Source: Vibrio sp. HA2012
Lineage (GTDB): Bacteria > Pseudomonadota > Gammaproteobacteria > Enterobacterales > Vibrionaceae
DNA: 64,000 nt
NCBI RefSeq assembly: GCF_002812955.1
Contig: NZ_PFXK01000001.1
Coordinates: 372,001 to 436,000 of the forward strand
Direction of reading: 5' to 3'
Below are positions 56,120 through 64,000 of this stretch, in pieces. The notes under the pieces are model-generated. The model was not told the origin of the DNA. It did no database searches and saw nothing but the letters and a program-made list of their open reading frames with translations. A program made the translations under genes and the position numbers. Numbering within the stretch: position 1 is the first letter of the stretch; each line of letters starts with the position of its first letter.

Positions 56120-57567
56120 AACGGATTCTCCGGAGCAACTGAGGGTTCAGATATATATTCATAGTGCACAAATGTATCCATTTCATTACTAAGAGCCAGA
56201 AGCCGGTTCAGTGCAATTAAATAATTAAACCGGGCGACCTGTTGTTGTGTTTTGATACCAGCCAGATACAGTTCTGCATCAACGACATCAAGCGAGGTTG
56301 ACAACCCCTGAGAGAACGCAGTTCTTCGTAATTTCAGGTTCTCTTGTGCCAACATCAGACTCGTGTCCAATCCTTCAGCTTCTTCAATAGCCTGTTCTGC
56401 TTCAGAATAGGTTTTTTCAACCAACACCGTCAAATCACTAATGGCCTGTCGGCGGGCATGCTCCACCTGCATAATGGCACTTCTGGCCGCTGCCGTGTTT
56501 TCTGAACGGCCATGGGTATCGATAAGATTAATATTCACCCCAATACCAACCATCCAGTCTGGCACCAGTTTGCTGGCCAGATTATCTTCTTCATAAAGGT
56601 TATAGTTTCCGTACAGATAGACTTCCGGATAATAATTACCCAATTCAGCTTCTAACAGATTGCGGCTTTGTTTATCTTTTGCAGCCAGTAATTTTAATCC
56701 GGGATAGGTTGCCAGAGTCTGCTCGGAAAAAGCAGATAAAGGTGGCAGACTGTGATTAATAAACAGATGGGTCTGTGGTGTTATGCTCTCCGGCTGATTT
56801 AAGATCTTGGTCAAAGCCGAAGTAACGATAGCCAGATCCCGCTGAGCTTTTTTCCGGTCAACAACCGCTTTCATCAACGAAGCTTCAGCCTGCAGTCTCT
56901 CAACTTTGGCTATCTGCCCCTGCTGTTCCAGTTTAACGGCAAATTCTTTATGCTGGATCAGTCCGCGTTCCACGGACAATCGGGTCTCCAGAACGTTTTT
57001 GGCCAGTACAACGCTGAAATAATACTTAGCCAAATCCTCATATTGTGCCTGAGTTTCCATCTCCAGCAGCGATTCAGCTTCCTCTGTTTGACCTTGAGCA
57101 ATTTTTTGTGCTGCAGTAATCCGGCCGCCGGTAAAAATCGGCCAGATAGCCCGAACCGAGGAGTTCACCATATCTTTGTCTGCAATTGTGGAAACCGCAG
57201 GTAATGCACTGAGGCTGGAAACCAACGACGCCAGACTTGTTGACCCCAGTGAGCTGATAAGACCCGGTATTGCAGCTTTCGTTGTACTGTCAAGGCTATT
57301 TATCAGATCATCGGCAGACAGGGTAACGTCATCATCCAGCCGGGTATAAGTTGCACCGAGGGAAATCGATGGATAATTTAACGCATCTTTGGATTTTTCC
57401 AGCAACCGGTAGCGTTCAACATTCGCCCTCTGAGAAGCAAGTGAGCTGTTTTTTTCCTGCAGTACTTTCCATGCCTCATTAAAGTGCATTTCTTTTCCCT
57501 GAATGGGTAAAGTGAAAAGAAAAAAGCCAAGGGAGAGAACAGTCAATACCTGAGAATTTCTAATCAT
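56116..57567 (-). CDS. TolC-family outer-membrane channel
   Basis: A 483-residue protein with a signal peptide (cleavage near residue 24) and two repeats of long alpha-helical segments (e.g. AKVERLQAEASLMKAVVDRKKAQRD near residue 235 and QAISDLTVLVEKTYSEAEQAIEEAE near residue 385), which is the TolC/OEP pattern. It is the first gene of the efflux operon TolC-HlyD-permease-permease. An inverted repeat lies 29 bases upstream of the start. Confidence 0.9.
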   Translation of the reverse strand: MIRNSQVLTVLSLGFFLFTLPIQGKEMHFNEAWKVLQEKNSSLASQRANVERYRLLEKSKDALNYPSISLGATYTRLDDDVTLSADDLINSLDSTTKAAIPGLISSLGSTSLASLVSSLSALPAVSTIADKDMVNSSVRAIWPIFTGGRITAAQKIAQGQTEEAESLLEMETQAQYEDLAKYYFSVVLAKNVLETRLSVERGLIQHKEFAVKLEQQGQIAKVERLQAEASLMKAVVDRKKAQRDLAIVTSALTKILNQPESITPQTHLFINHSLPPLSAFSEQTLATYPGLKLLAAKDKQSRNLLEAELGNYYPEVYLYGNYNLYEEDNLASKLVPDWMVGIGVNINLIDTHGRSENTAAARSAIMQVEHARRQAISDLTVLVEKTYSEAEQAIEEAEGLDTSLMLAQENLKLRRTAFSQGLSTSLDVVDAELYLAGIKTQQQVARFNYLIALNRLLALSNEMDTFVHYEYISEPSVAPENPL

Positions 57568-57595
57568 ACTAAAACTGTATCTGTGTAAGTATCTG

Positions 57596-57617
57596 AAATA
57601 GAGTATATGCTCTATTT
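57596..57617. promoter_or_regulatory. Candidate operator upstream of the efflux operon
   Basis: Perfect 8-bp inverted repeat AAATAGAG / CTCTATTT separated by 6 bases (57596-57603 with 57610-57617), ending 29 bases before the TolC-family ATG. The size and position suit a TetR- or MarR-type repressor, but no regulator gene is adjacent. Confidence 0.45.
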
Positions 57618-57756
57618 TAGTCTAATGCATGAGAAATAACATAATTATGTTATCTGGATAAAGAGGATTTTGCTCAGAACGATACCGAAGCAGGCTAAGA
57701 ACAGATAAAATAAATAGATCCGTGATAAATGTAGGTTATGAAAGCTCAGTAATTAC

Positions 57757-58242
57757 ATGAATAATATTAAAATTCGCAGTGCTGTTATCGGTGATCTGGA
57801 ACAACTGAATGATATGATGTTTGCTCTGCATGATTTTCATCATCAGTCATGCCCTGAACATTTCAAAACAGCAGAAGATATCGAACAGGAAAAAAGTATT
57901 GCCCGTTATCTGGATCTGCCCGAGTGTGTTGTGTTCGTCGCCGTAGAAGGAAACAGAGTTGTTGGATTCATCAGTGGCCATTTTTGTGAACTGATTTCCA
58001 CTGTGAGCAGACCCGTTGAAATGGGTAGTATTGATGAGCTGTATGTGCTGCCTGAAAAGCGTCATACCGGCGTTGGCGAAAATTTATTCCGGAAACTGGA
58101 ACAGACTTTTGACGATTATGCAGTACAGCAGATTTTTGTTGAAGTGTGGGATTTCAATCAGGACGCTATAGGATTCTATAACAAGGTTGGGTTTAATCCG
58201 CATATTCACTGGATGCGGAAGGCCATAAAGGTGGACGATTAA
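57757..58242 (+). CDS. GNAT-family acetyltransferase
   Basis: A 161-residue N-acetyltransferase. The acetyl-CoA binding region includes GSIDELYVLPEKRHTGVGENLFRKLE (beta-4 and the RxxGxG-type loop) near residues 88-113, followed by VEVWDFNQDAIGFYNKVGFNP near 126-146. Substrate is unknown. It starts about 190 bases from the divergent efflux operon and ends at a hairpin shared with the phosphatase gene. Confidence 0.85.
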   Translation: MNNIKIRSAVIGDLEQLNDMMFALHDFHHQSCPEHFKTAEDIEQEKSIARYLDLPECVVFVAVEGNRVVGFISGHFCELISTVSRPVEMGSIDELYVLPEKRHTGVGENLFRKLEQTFDDYAVQQIFVEVWDFNQDAIGFYNKVGFNPHIHWMRKAIKVDD

Positions 58243-58245
58243 CAG

Positions 58246-58274
58246 ATACTGGTACGGATAACCTGTACCAGTAT
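58246..58274. terminator. Hairpin between the acetyltransferase and phosphatase genes
   Basis: A perfect 10-bp stem ATACTGGTAC/GTACCAGTAT (58246-58255 with 58265-58274) with a 9-base loop between convergent genes. The T tract is short, so termination efficiency is uncertain. Confidence 0.55.
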
Positions 58275-58288
58275 TTGCCGGGACAGAC

Positions 58289-59098
58289 TTACGCGTTAAG
58301 AATAAATTTTTCAATCGCAGTAGCAACACCATGATCATCATTTGAGTCAGTCACATAATCGGCTATTGCCTTCGTCTGTTCCATGGCATTCCCCATCGCA
58401 ATACCAAGACCGGCATACTCAAGCATATGGTGATCATTTTCAGCATCCCCCATACAGATAACCTGATCCGGAGTCAGACCCAGATAGTCAGCAACCATTT
58501 TAACTCCGGCACCTTTATTACTGTTTTTATTCAAAAATTCCAGGAAAAAAGGGGAGCTGCGTACAATAGTAAACTGGTCATAGAGCGCCTCTGGGAAAGC
58601 GGAGATAGCCTTGTCCAGCAGTTCAGGTTCATCGATCAGCATGGTTTTAATTATCTGGTGATCATCATCCAGTTCAAAAAAGTCCATAGTAGTGACTTCA
58701 AGGCCGTTAATATCGGCTTCATGTTGCGTGTATTTACTGTTTTTAGGTGTGATCAGGCCATATTTCTGACTGAATGCATGAATATTAACGCCCAGTTTCT
58801 GGCTTAAAGCAGCCAGCTGTTTATTCTCTTTACCGGTAAGGATCTGGCTGCGGATCACCTCACCATCAGATACCCGCTGCACCAACGACGCATTGTAGCT
58901 GAGTACAAAATCATTTTCAGAAGTCATATTCAGTTCTCTAACCTGAGCCATCATACCTTCGACAGGGCGCCCAGAGGCAAGAACAACCGTAACGCCAAGA
59001 GCACGAGCTTTTGCGATAGCCTCTCTATTTCGCTGCGATATCATTTTCTGGCTGTTCAGCAATGTGCCGTCCATATCCAGTGCAACAAGTTTATACAT
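58289..59098 (-). CDS. yidA: Cof-type HAD phosphatase, YidA-like
   Basis: A 269-residue haloacid dehalogenase phosphatase. The nucleophile motif ALDMDGTLL is at residues 6-14, motif II is VVLASGRP near residue 39, and motif III/IV is CMGDAENDHHML near 211 after a conserved NKGAGVK. E. coli YidA dephosphorylates small sugar phosphates such as alpha-glucose 1-phosphate. The similarity extends over the whole length. Confidence 0.9.
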   Translation of the reverse strand: MYKLVALDMDGTLLNSQKMISQRNREAIAKARALGVTVVLASGRPVEGMMAQVRELNMTSENDFVLSYNASLVQRVSDGEVIRSQILTGKENKQLAALSQKLGVNIHAFSQKYGLITPKNSKYTQHEADINGLEVTTMDFFELDDDHQIIKTMLIDEPELLDKAISAFPEALYDQFTIVRSSPFFLEFLNKNSNKGAGVKMVADYLGLTPDQVICMGDAENDHHMLEYAGLGIAMGNAMEQTKAIADYVTDSNDDHGVATAIEKFILNA

Positions 59099-59250
59099 AG
59101 AAATACCTGATGTGTTGTCTGCAATAATCCGCTGAGAATAACACAGGAAGATAAAAGAATCCTGAGCAAAAACTTCTCCGGATACATATTGCTATTCTGC
59201 ACGGACTCCTTTATGGTCTGGCCGATATTGATTTTATATAGGGTAATCCG

Positions 59251-59946
59251 ATGAAAAAAGCGGTTGTAGTATTCAGTGGAGGACAGGACTCAACAACCTG
59301 CCTTGTTCAGGCACTAAAGCAATACGATGAAGTTCATGCTATTACGTTTGATTATGGTCAGAGGCATAAACTGGAAATTGAGATTGCTCAGAAACTAACC
59401 CAAAAATTGGGGGTTACCGCACATAAAATATTGGATGTCGGTTTGCTGAATGAGCTGGCAGTCAGTTCACTGACCCGGGATGATATACCCGTATCCCATG
59501 AGTTACAGGATAACGGATTACCAAATTCTTTTGTTCCCGGACGAAATATCCTGTTCCTGACACTAGCTGGTATTTATGCTTATCAGATTGGTGCAGATGT
59601 TATCATTACCGGTGTATGCGAAACCGATTTTTCCGGATATCCAGATTGTCGGAATGAATTTATTAAAGCTATGAATACTGCTTTGGTCAAAGGTATGGAT
59701 CGGCAACTAGCGATAGAAACGCCCCTGATGTGGCTGAACAAAGCAGAAACCTGGGCTCTGGCTGATAAAAATGACGCACTGGAACTTGTCCGCAATGAAA
59801 CGTTAACATGTTATAACGGTGTTGTTGGTGATGGGTGTGGAGATTGTCCGTCCTGCAGCCTACGCAAAGCCGGACTGGATGCCTATCTGAATAGTAAAGA
59901 TGAGGTAACGGCATCGCTTGAGAGTAAGCAGACAAAATATAAATAA
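59251..59946 (+). CDS. queC: 7-cyano-7-deazaguanine synthase
   Basis: A 231-residue enzyme that makes preQ0, the precursor of queuosine, from 7-carboxy-7-deazaguanine with ATP. The ATP pyrophosphatase motif [13 protein letters not shown] is at residues 5-17, and the four zinc cysteines are in the late segment [19 protein letters not shown] plus an upstream LTCYNG. No preQ1 riboswitch was seen in the 152 bases upstream. Confidence 0.97.
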   Translation: MKKAVVVFSGGQDSTTCLVQALKQYDEVHAITFDYGQRHKLEIEIAQKLTQKLGVTAHKILDVGLLNELAVSSLTRDDIPVSHELQDNGLPNSFVPGRNILFLTLAGIYAYQIGADVIITGVCETDFSGYPDCRNEFIKAMNTALVKGMDRQLAIETPLMWLNKAETWALADKNDALELVRNETLTCYNGVVGDGCGDCPSCSLRKAGLDAYLNSKDEVTASLESKQTKYK

Positions 59947-60005
59947 TGCCCGATTCTGCCGGGCTTCCATGCCCGGTTATTGTTCAGCACTGATTGATAG
60001 AAGAA

Positions 60006-60359
60006 TTACAGGTACATTTTTGCTAGTTCTGAAGGTTCGACTTCTTTTCCTTCCAGATCCGCATTCCAGTTTGTTCCGATAAGTACGCCATCTTCATTCA
60101 ACGTAATCATCCAGTCCTCGACAAAGATATCCAATGGTATTTCAACAACATCAAAATCTTCCCACTCTTCCACATTATGTACTTCTGCATCTTCTCTGGA
60201 CGACCAGAATGGCATGACCTCTGTCTCTTCAAATTCAGCAGAGTCACAGGCCAGCCAGCCGTCTTCTTCGTTGCGTAGCCCCCAAACCAGCTGGTTTTTC
60301 TTTGTTTCGGTAACAAACAACTCCAGATTAGCTTGTGCATCGGATGTTAAATTGCTCAT
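60006..60359 (-). CDS. DUF2750 family protein
   Basis: A 117-residue, acidic soluble protein. The order VWGLRNEEDGWLACDS, VMPFWSSREDAE and IPLDIFVEDWMITLNEDGVLIGTNWN corresponds to the DUF2750 pattern. Function unknown. The longest frame starts at 60377; ATG 60359 has AGGAAT at a good distance, so I use it. It converges with queC. Confidence 0.8.
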   Translation of the reverse strand: MSNLTSDAQANLELFVTETKKNQLVWGLRNEEDGWLACDSAEFEETEVMPFWSSREDAEVHNVEEWEDFDVVEIPLDIFVEDWMITLNEDGVLIGTNWNADLEGKEVEPSELAKMYL

Positions 60360-60538
60360 GATTATATTCCTGCGCATGGTTTCAATGCCTGAATGGTAGC
60401 AGGAAATCAGGCAGTTATCTGTTTATTTATTTTTTGTTTTTATACAAATGTCACTTCGATATAAATGCAGAATAAATTCGTCATTGGTCACGGAATGCAG
60501 GCTGAGAGATATGGATAATGCACCAGATTGTTTTTTTT

Positions 60539-60559
60539 GCTCCGGGATTGGAGCTTTTT
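60539..60559 (+). terminator. Hairpin with T tract in the nagK leader
   Basis: A 5-bp stem GCTCC/GGAGC (60539-60543 with 60550-60554) and 6-base loop, followed by TTTTT, ending just before the AGGAGAG ribosome site of nagK. It may be a weak attenuator; the stem is short, so confidence is low. Confidence 0.35.
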
Positions 60560-60572
60560 CAGGAGAGATAAT

Positions 60573-61487
60573 ATGTATTACGGCTTTGATGTTGGCGGCA
60601 CTAAAATCGAATTTGGTGCATTTAATGAAAAACTGGAAAGAGTAGCGACAGAACGAGTGCCAACTCCGGGTGATGATTACCAGAAGCTGATTGATACATT
60701 AGCGGGATTAATCAAAAAATATGATACTGAGCTGGGAGTTGAGGGAAAAATAGGAATTGGTCTGCCCGGTATGGAAGATGCCGAAACCGGTGCGGTTCTA
60801 ACCGTAAATATTGAAGCGGCAAAAGGCAAATTGCTGCGCAAGGATCTCGAGGCAGTTGTTGGCCGTGAAGTTCGTATTGAAAACGACGCGAACTGTTTTG
60901 CTTTGTCAGAAGCCTGGGACGATGAGTTGCAGGGGGAGGAATCGGTTGCAGGATTGATTCTGGGTACCGGATTTGGTGGCGGACTTGTATTTAAAGGTAA
61001 AATATTTTCAGGCTGTAACCACGTAGCTGGTGAGGTAGGGCATATGCGTTTGCCTATTGATGCCTGGTTCCATCTGGGAGACAGTGGAAAGGCTCCTCTG
61101 TTTGATTGCGGATGTGATAAAAAAGGATGTCTGGACAATTATCTGTCTGGTCGTGGTTTTGAACAGCTATATGAGCATTATTATGCGGAGAAGAAAAAAG
61201 CCATTGATATTATTCAGGCACAGGCTGAAGGTGAACCTAAAGCAGTAGAACATGTAGAGCGCTTTATGGAATTACTGGCCATCTGTTTTGCCAGTATTTT
61301 CACAGCCATTGATCCACATGTTGTTGTACTTGGTGGCGGGTTGTCCAACTATGATCTGATCTATGAAGAGTTACCGAAACGCCTGCCTAAGTATCTGCTT
61401 TCTGTTGCAAAATGTCCGAAGATTATGAAAGCAAAACACGGTGATTCGGGCGGTGTTCGCGGCGCGGCATTCCTGAATATAAAATAA
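60573..61487 (+). CDS. nagK: N-acetylglucosamine kinase (ROK family)
   Basis: A 304-residue ROK kinase that phosphorylates free N-acetylglucosamine from cell-wall or chitin recycling. The phosphate site is [17 protein letters not shown] at the N-terminus, the substrate His/zinc motif is HVAGEVGHM near 149-157, and [12 protein letters not shown] near 177-188 forms the zinc site. ATG 60573 follows AGGAGAG; the frame to 60528 adds 15 residues without family match. Confidence 0.93.
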   Translation: MYYGFDVGGTKIEFGAFNEKLERVATERVPTPGDDYQKLIDTLAGLIKKYDTELGVEGKIGIGLPGMEDAETGAVLTVNIEAAKGKLLRKDLEAVVGREVRIENDANCFALSEAWDDELQGEESVAGLILGTGFGGGLVFKGKIFSGCNHVAGEVGHMRLPIDAWFHLGDSGKAPLFDCGCDKKGCLDNYLSGRGFEQLYEHYYAEKKKAIDIIQAQAEGEPKAVEHVERFMELLAICFASIFTAIDPHVVVLGGGLSNYDLIYEELPKRLPKYLLSVAKCPKIMKAKHGDSGGVRGAAFLNIK

Positions 61488-61494
61488 CCATTCG

Positions 61495-61542
61495 TTCAGC
61501 CACTCTTTTTACTTACTAAGGATTCAGGGTGGCTGAATTTTT
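61495..61542 (+). terminator. Candidate terminator of nagK
   Basis: A 9-bp stem TTCAGCCAC/GTGGCTGAA (61495-61503 with 61529-61537) with a long 25-base loop, followed by TTTTT. Confidence 0.55.
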
Positions 61543-61565
61543 AACATGAAGGTCTCTTCGGAAAG

Positions 61566-61832
61566 TCAGTTTTTCTTCTTCCCTACACCCCGGTTCTCTT
61601 TTTGTGCCAACGTTATTTTCCCGAAACCTAATTTTTTGAAGTAATTGTCCCGGTAATCGCGGACCGCTTTTGTATCTGATACAGCTTCTATCTGTTGCTC
61701 CATTTTCAGAAATTCGGAAAGATCTATGCCCTCAGCTTCCGCCACTGCTTCGTGAATAGTTCGGTGTTTTTCATAGGAAAAAGGAAGTGTCTTTTCTTGC
61801 TGTTTATAGATATAAATAATTGTGCGTGCCAT
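61566..61832 (-). CDS. Small conserved protein, DUF2960-like
   Basis: An 88-residue basic protein beginning MARTIIYIYKQQEKTLPFSYEKHRTIHEAVAEAEGIDL; I recall this pattern as DUF2960 in Vibrio. No function is known. ATG 61832 is preferred over the 61868 start because the family begins with MARTI and it lies 4 bases after the mobB stop, in the mobA-mobB transcript. The end is Lys/Asn rich. Confidence 0.6.
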   Translation of the reverse strand: MARTIIYIYKQQEKTLPFSYEKHRTIHEAVAEAEGIDLSEFLKMEQQIEAVSDTKAVRDYRDNYFKKLGFGKITLAQKENRGVGKKKN

Positions 61833-61836
61833 ATAC

Positions 61837-62358
61837 TTACTTACGGTTAAATGTGTGAACAAAATCAATTACAAATTGACAAATAGCAGGAACATCATTG
61901 ATGTTCATCTGCTGCAGAGACGTCTCAACCTGACCATCAGAGGCGATAGCGATAATACTGCGGTCATCCGGATAGAGCCAGGGCTTCCCGGTTGCTTTTC
62001 TGTGTAATTCTAACTTGGGAAAAGAGAGATTTTTGCATCCTTCCACCAAAATAATATCCAGTTTTGTACAATCAAAACGGCTTAACAGGTACTCAAAACC
62101 GGACTCTTTTTCTGGTGTTTCTGTCATCAGAACATGACGCTGCCCGGAGGCCAGCAACACTTGCTCTGCACCCGCTTTGCGCAGCCGATAACTGTCTTTT
62201 CCCGGGGTATCTACATCAAAATCATGATGGGCATGTTTTAATATGGCGACCCGTATCCCCTGTTTTTTCAGTTGGGGGAGCAGGGCTTCAAGCAAAGTGG
62301 TTTTTCCGGTGCCACTGTAAGCAGCAAATCCAAGAACAGGAAGATCAAATGGCATCAT
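61837..62358 (-). CDS. mobB: Molybdopterin-guanine dinucleotide biosynthesis adapter protein
   Basis: A 173-residue P-loop GTPase. GFAAYSGTGKTTLLEALLP (residues 10-28) is the Walker A region; the later FDCTKLDIILVEGCKNLS segment carries the LVEG motif of MobB. It assists MobA in attaching GMP to molybdopterin. It overlaps the end of mobA by 4 bases. Confidence 0.92.
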   Translation of the reverse strand: MMPFDLPVLGFAAYSGTGKTTLLEALLPQLKKQGIRVAILKHAHHDFDVDTPGKDSYRLRKAGAEQVLLASGQRHVLMTETPEKESGFEYLLSRFDCTKLDIILVEGCKNLSFPKLELHRKATGKPWLYPDDRSIIAIASDGQVETSLQQMNINDVPAICQFVIDFVHTFNRK

Positions 62359-62927
62359 AACTGGTCTGCTTCGTTATTACTTAACTCATCAGGAGTATTC
62401 AGATTGATAAATAATGATGGTGAGTCAGAGAAATCAATGTATCTGGTGTCGCACTGTAACAGAAATAACTTCATCTTCCGATCTCCATTTTGTAGAAAAG
62501 ATTCCAGTTGCGGCAGTATCCGTCTGTTCCACAGACTGAATACAGGCTGTACGATATTGCCATCATAGGCCACCAGAATATCAGCTGGCTTATGTATTTC
62601 TGCGCTCATCCTGCTGACAAAGTCTTCTGAAATATATGGACTGTCACAGGGAATAAAGCCAACCCATTCCGTCTCAAGCTGGCTCAGACCAGCATGGATA
62701 CCTGCCAACGGTCCGTAAAATCCGGGGATTAAGTCTCTGATAACCGGAGCATAATCTGAATAAAACCCGAAATTCCGGTTTGCATTGATAAACACAGGAA
62801 ACTGCTGCTGTGTGAATGGCTTCAGGGAATGCTCTATCAGAGGACGGGTCTTGTATATCAGTAGTCCTTTGTCTTTTCCTCCCATACGAGAGGCTTGTCC
62901 GCCAGCTAGTATTACCCAACTGATCAT
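62355..62927 (-). CDS. mobA: Molybdenum cofactor guanylyltransferase
   Basis: A 190-residue nucleotidyltransferase that joins GMP to molybdopterin. The N-terminal LAGGQASRMGGKDKGLL is the nucleotide-binding signature, followed by a DLIPGFYGPLAGIHAGL segment and GFIPCDSPYIS with the metal-binding Asp. The coupled mobA-mobB order is the normal one. Confidence 0.95.
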   Translation of the reverse strand: MISWVILAGGQASRMGGKDKGLLIYKTRPLIEHSLKPFTQQQFPVFINANRNFGFYSDYAPVIRDLIPGFYGPLAGIHAGLSQLETEWVGFIPCDSPYISEDFVSRMSAEIHKPADILVAYDGNIVQPVFSLWNRRILPQLESFLQNGDRKMKLFLLQCDTRYIDFSDSPSLFINLNTPDELSNNEADQL

Positions 62928-63124
62928 ACTTATGTATCCTTAATCATCAGGTTCCTGCCTGACACTATAACGTGTCCGGGAAGATAAGATTGAATTTTCA
63001 TCGTGTAAAGTGAAAAAGATACATAAAACACCTTATTTCTACCTACGTGACATAGTTCTTATAACCGAAATAGGCTACTCTGTTTCCATTAAAGGCAAGC
63101 ATTTCATGTTGTTGAAATATTAGA

Positions 63125-64000
63125 ATGAATCATTTTTCAGGCAAACCCACCAACCGCTACCAGAGTGTTTCAATCCTTATCGTTGATGATGAACCAGGGA
63201 TGCAACAGATTTTATTTAAAGCGTTGAGTAAAACGTTCTCTAAAGTTGACTGTGCCGGAAGCATAGAGGAAGCAGAGAAGCTACGTAAACAAAGACACTA
63301 CGATCTGGTTGTTCTGGATATCAATCTGCCTGATCGATCCGGTACAGACTGGCATGAGGTATTCGAATGCCGGGAGCACATTACCGATGTGATTTTTATG
63401 ACCGGATATGCTGATCTGGATACAGCTGTCAAAGCCCTGAAGCTCGGTGCTGCCGATTTTATTCTGAAACCGTTTAATCTGGAGCAGATGCTGAAAGCCG
63501 TTCAGCAATGTCTGGATAAACGAATTGAGAGCCGGCTGAAAGTTGCACTACAACGTGATGTCAAACGACATATTGATAGTACAATTATTGGCGGTTCAGA
63601 AAAGACCCGACAAATTGTCCGGACAATTGCGCAATTTGCCCCCTCAAAAGCATCAGTTCTGATTCAGGGAGAATCCGGGACAGGTAAAGAACTTATCGCC
63701 AGAGGCTTACATGACGCTAGTGGCAGAAGTGGCCCGTTCGTTCCCGTTAACTGTGGCTCAATGTCTGAATCTTTACTGGAAAGTGAGTTATTCGGTGAAT
63801 TCGATTCCGTTACCAACAATATCGAAGCAGAAGCAAGGGAAGGATTGTTTCAGATTGCTGACGGAGGAACCCTATTTCTGGATGAAATCAGTGAAATGCC
63901 ACTGAGTGTTCAGTCTGCGCTGCTCCGGGTTCTGGAAGAGCGGAAGATTCGTCCCGTAGGTTCAAACAGGTTGGTCAATGTGGATATCCGTGTCGTTGCG
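63125..64000 (+). CDS. AAA+ response regulator, GAFTGA loop missing; cut by the window edge
   Basis: The first 292 residues of a response regulator; it has no stop in the window. The receiver (about 15-130) has the acidic pair D21-D22, phosphoacceptor D65 in VVLDINLP, T93 and K115. The AAA+ domain has Walker A GESGTGKE (182-189) and Walker B LFLDE (250-254). Between LFG (222-224) and the next conserved REGLF the usual GAFTGA is replaced by SVTNNI, so normal activation of sigma-54 polymerase is doubtful. The DNA-binding end is not seen. It lies divergent from mobA, about 200 bases away. Confidence 0.88.
   Translation, partial: MNHFSGKPTNRYQSVSILIVDDEPGMQQILFKALSKTFSKVDCAGSIEEAEKLRKQRHYDLVVLDINLPDRSGTDWHEVFECREHITDVIFMTGYADLDTAVKALKLGAADFILKPFNLEQMLKAVQQCLDKRIESRLKVALQRDVKRHIDSTIIGGSEKTRQIVRTIAQFAPSKASVLIQGESGTGKELIARGLHDASGRSGPFVPVNCGSMSESLLESELFGEFDSVTNNIEAEAREGLFQIADGGTLFLDEISEMPLSVQSALLRVLEERKIRPVGSNRLVNVDIRVVA

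Noticed and set aside
59099..59250. preQ1 riboswitch in front of queC
   Set aside because: No conserved preQ1-type pseudoknot elements recognised; the leader looks ordinary.
59946..60005. Terminator after queC
   Set aside because: GC-rich complementary stretches are present, but stem boundaries are ambiguous and there is no T tract, so I left it out.
1..64000. CRISPR arrays, insertion sequences or large repeats
   Set aside because: No regularly spaced repeats, transposase genes or terminal inverted repeats were recognised on either strand.

Overview
The window looks like a chromosomal segment from a member of the Vibrionaceae, most likely the genus Vibrio. The evidence is the gene order pepT / yciI-yciA-yciB / trpABCFDGE / rnm(yciV)-yciO / rluB / yciU / efpL, then polB, uvrY(varA)-uvrC-pgsA with tRNA genes behind pgsA, and a tandem glycine riboswitch in front of a sodium:alanine symporter much like the Vibrio cholerae VC1422 arrangement. 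Base composition is moderate and no phage, transposase, integrase or CRISPR is visible. Species was not determined.

Layout. 1-4.3 kb: a methyltransferase, peptidase T, a tiny lipoprotein missed by length cut-offs, a type II secretion pilotin-like lipoprotein and yciI-yciA-yciB. 4.5-7.3 kb: an FAD oxidoreductase and a dicarboxylate/amino-acid symporter. 7.6-14.6 kb: a complete tryptophan operon on the minus strand with promoter, TrpR operator, leader peptide (five-residue WWQTW block) and attenuator. 14.6-24 kb: housekeeping genes (rnm, yciO, cobQ, rluB, yciU, efpL, polB). 24.2-27.3 kb: uvrY, uvrC, pgsA.

27.4-32 kb: two tRNA pairs (Cys-Gly and Leu-Gly), each with its own promoter and terminator. 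The two tRNA-Gly copies are identical and enclose about 4.2 kb carrying the complete AmmeMemoRadiSam trio (AMMECR1, MEMO1-like and radical SAM proteins), a carbohydrate-binding-like protein, an orphan small protein and a small zinc ribbon. This is the best candidate for an uncharacterised system in the window.

32-47 kb: dbpA, the ABC-F protein ybiT, a c-di-GMP phosphodiesterase-type protein, a polar amino-acid ABC transporter with a candidate sigma-54 promoter, nfsA, a cation/proton antiporter, and a 1403-residue diguanylate cyclase carrying four tandem periplasmic substrate-binding modules. Amino-acid uptake, amino-acid-like sensing and c-di-GMP turnover are therefore clustered.

47-58 kb: a LysE-type exporter, an arsR-permease-thioredoxin operon (probable organoarsenical or metalloid efflux), the glycine-riboswitch-controlled symporter, a two-gene membrane/coiled-coil operon, and a four-gene efflux operon (TolC, HlyD, two ABC-2 permeases) with no ATPase in sight. 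58-64 kb: a yidA-like phosphatase, queC, a DUF2750 protein, nagK, mobA-mobB plus a small conserved protein, and at the right edge a truncated AAA+ response regulator that lacks the GAFTGA loop needed for sigma-54 contact.

Start codons were adjusted where a Shine-Dalgarno sequence and family N-terminus disagreed with the longest frame; several genes start with GTG or TTG. All family assignments are by eye and no database search was run.
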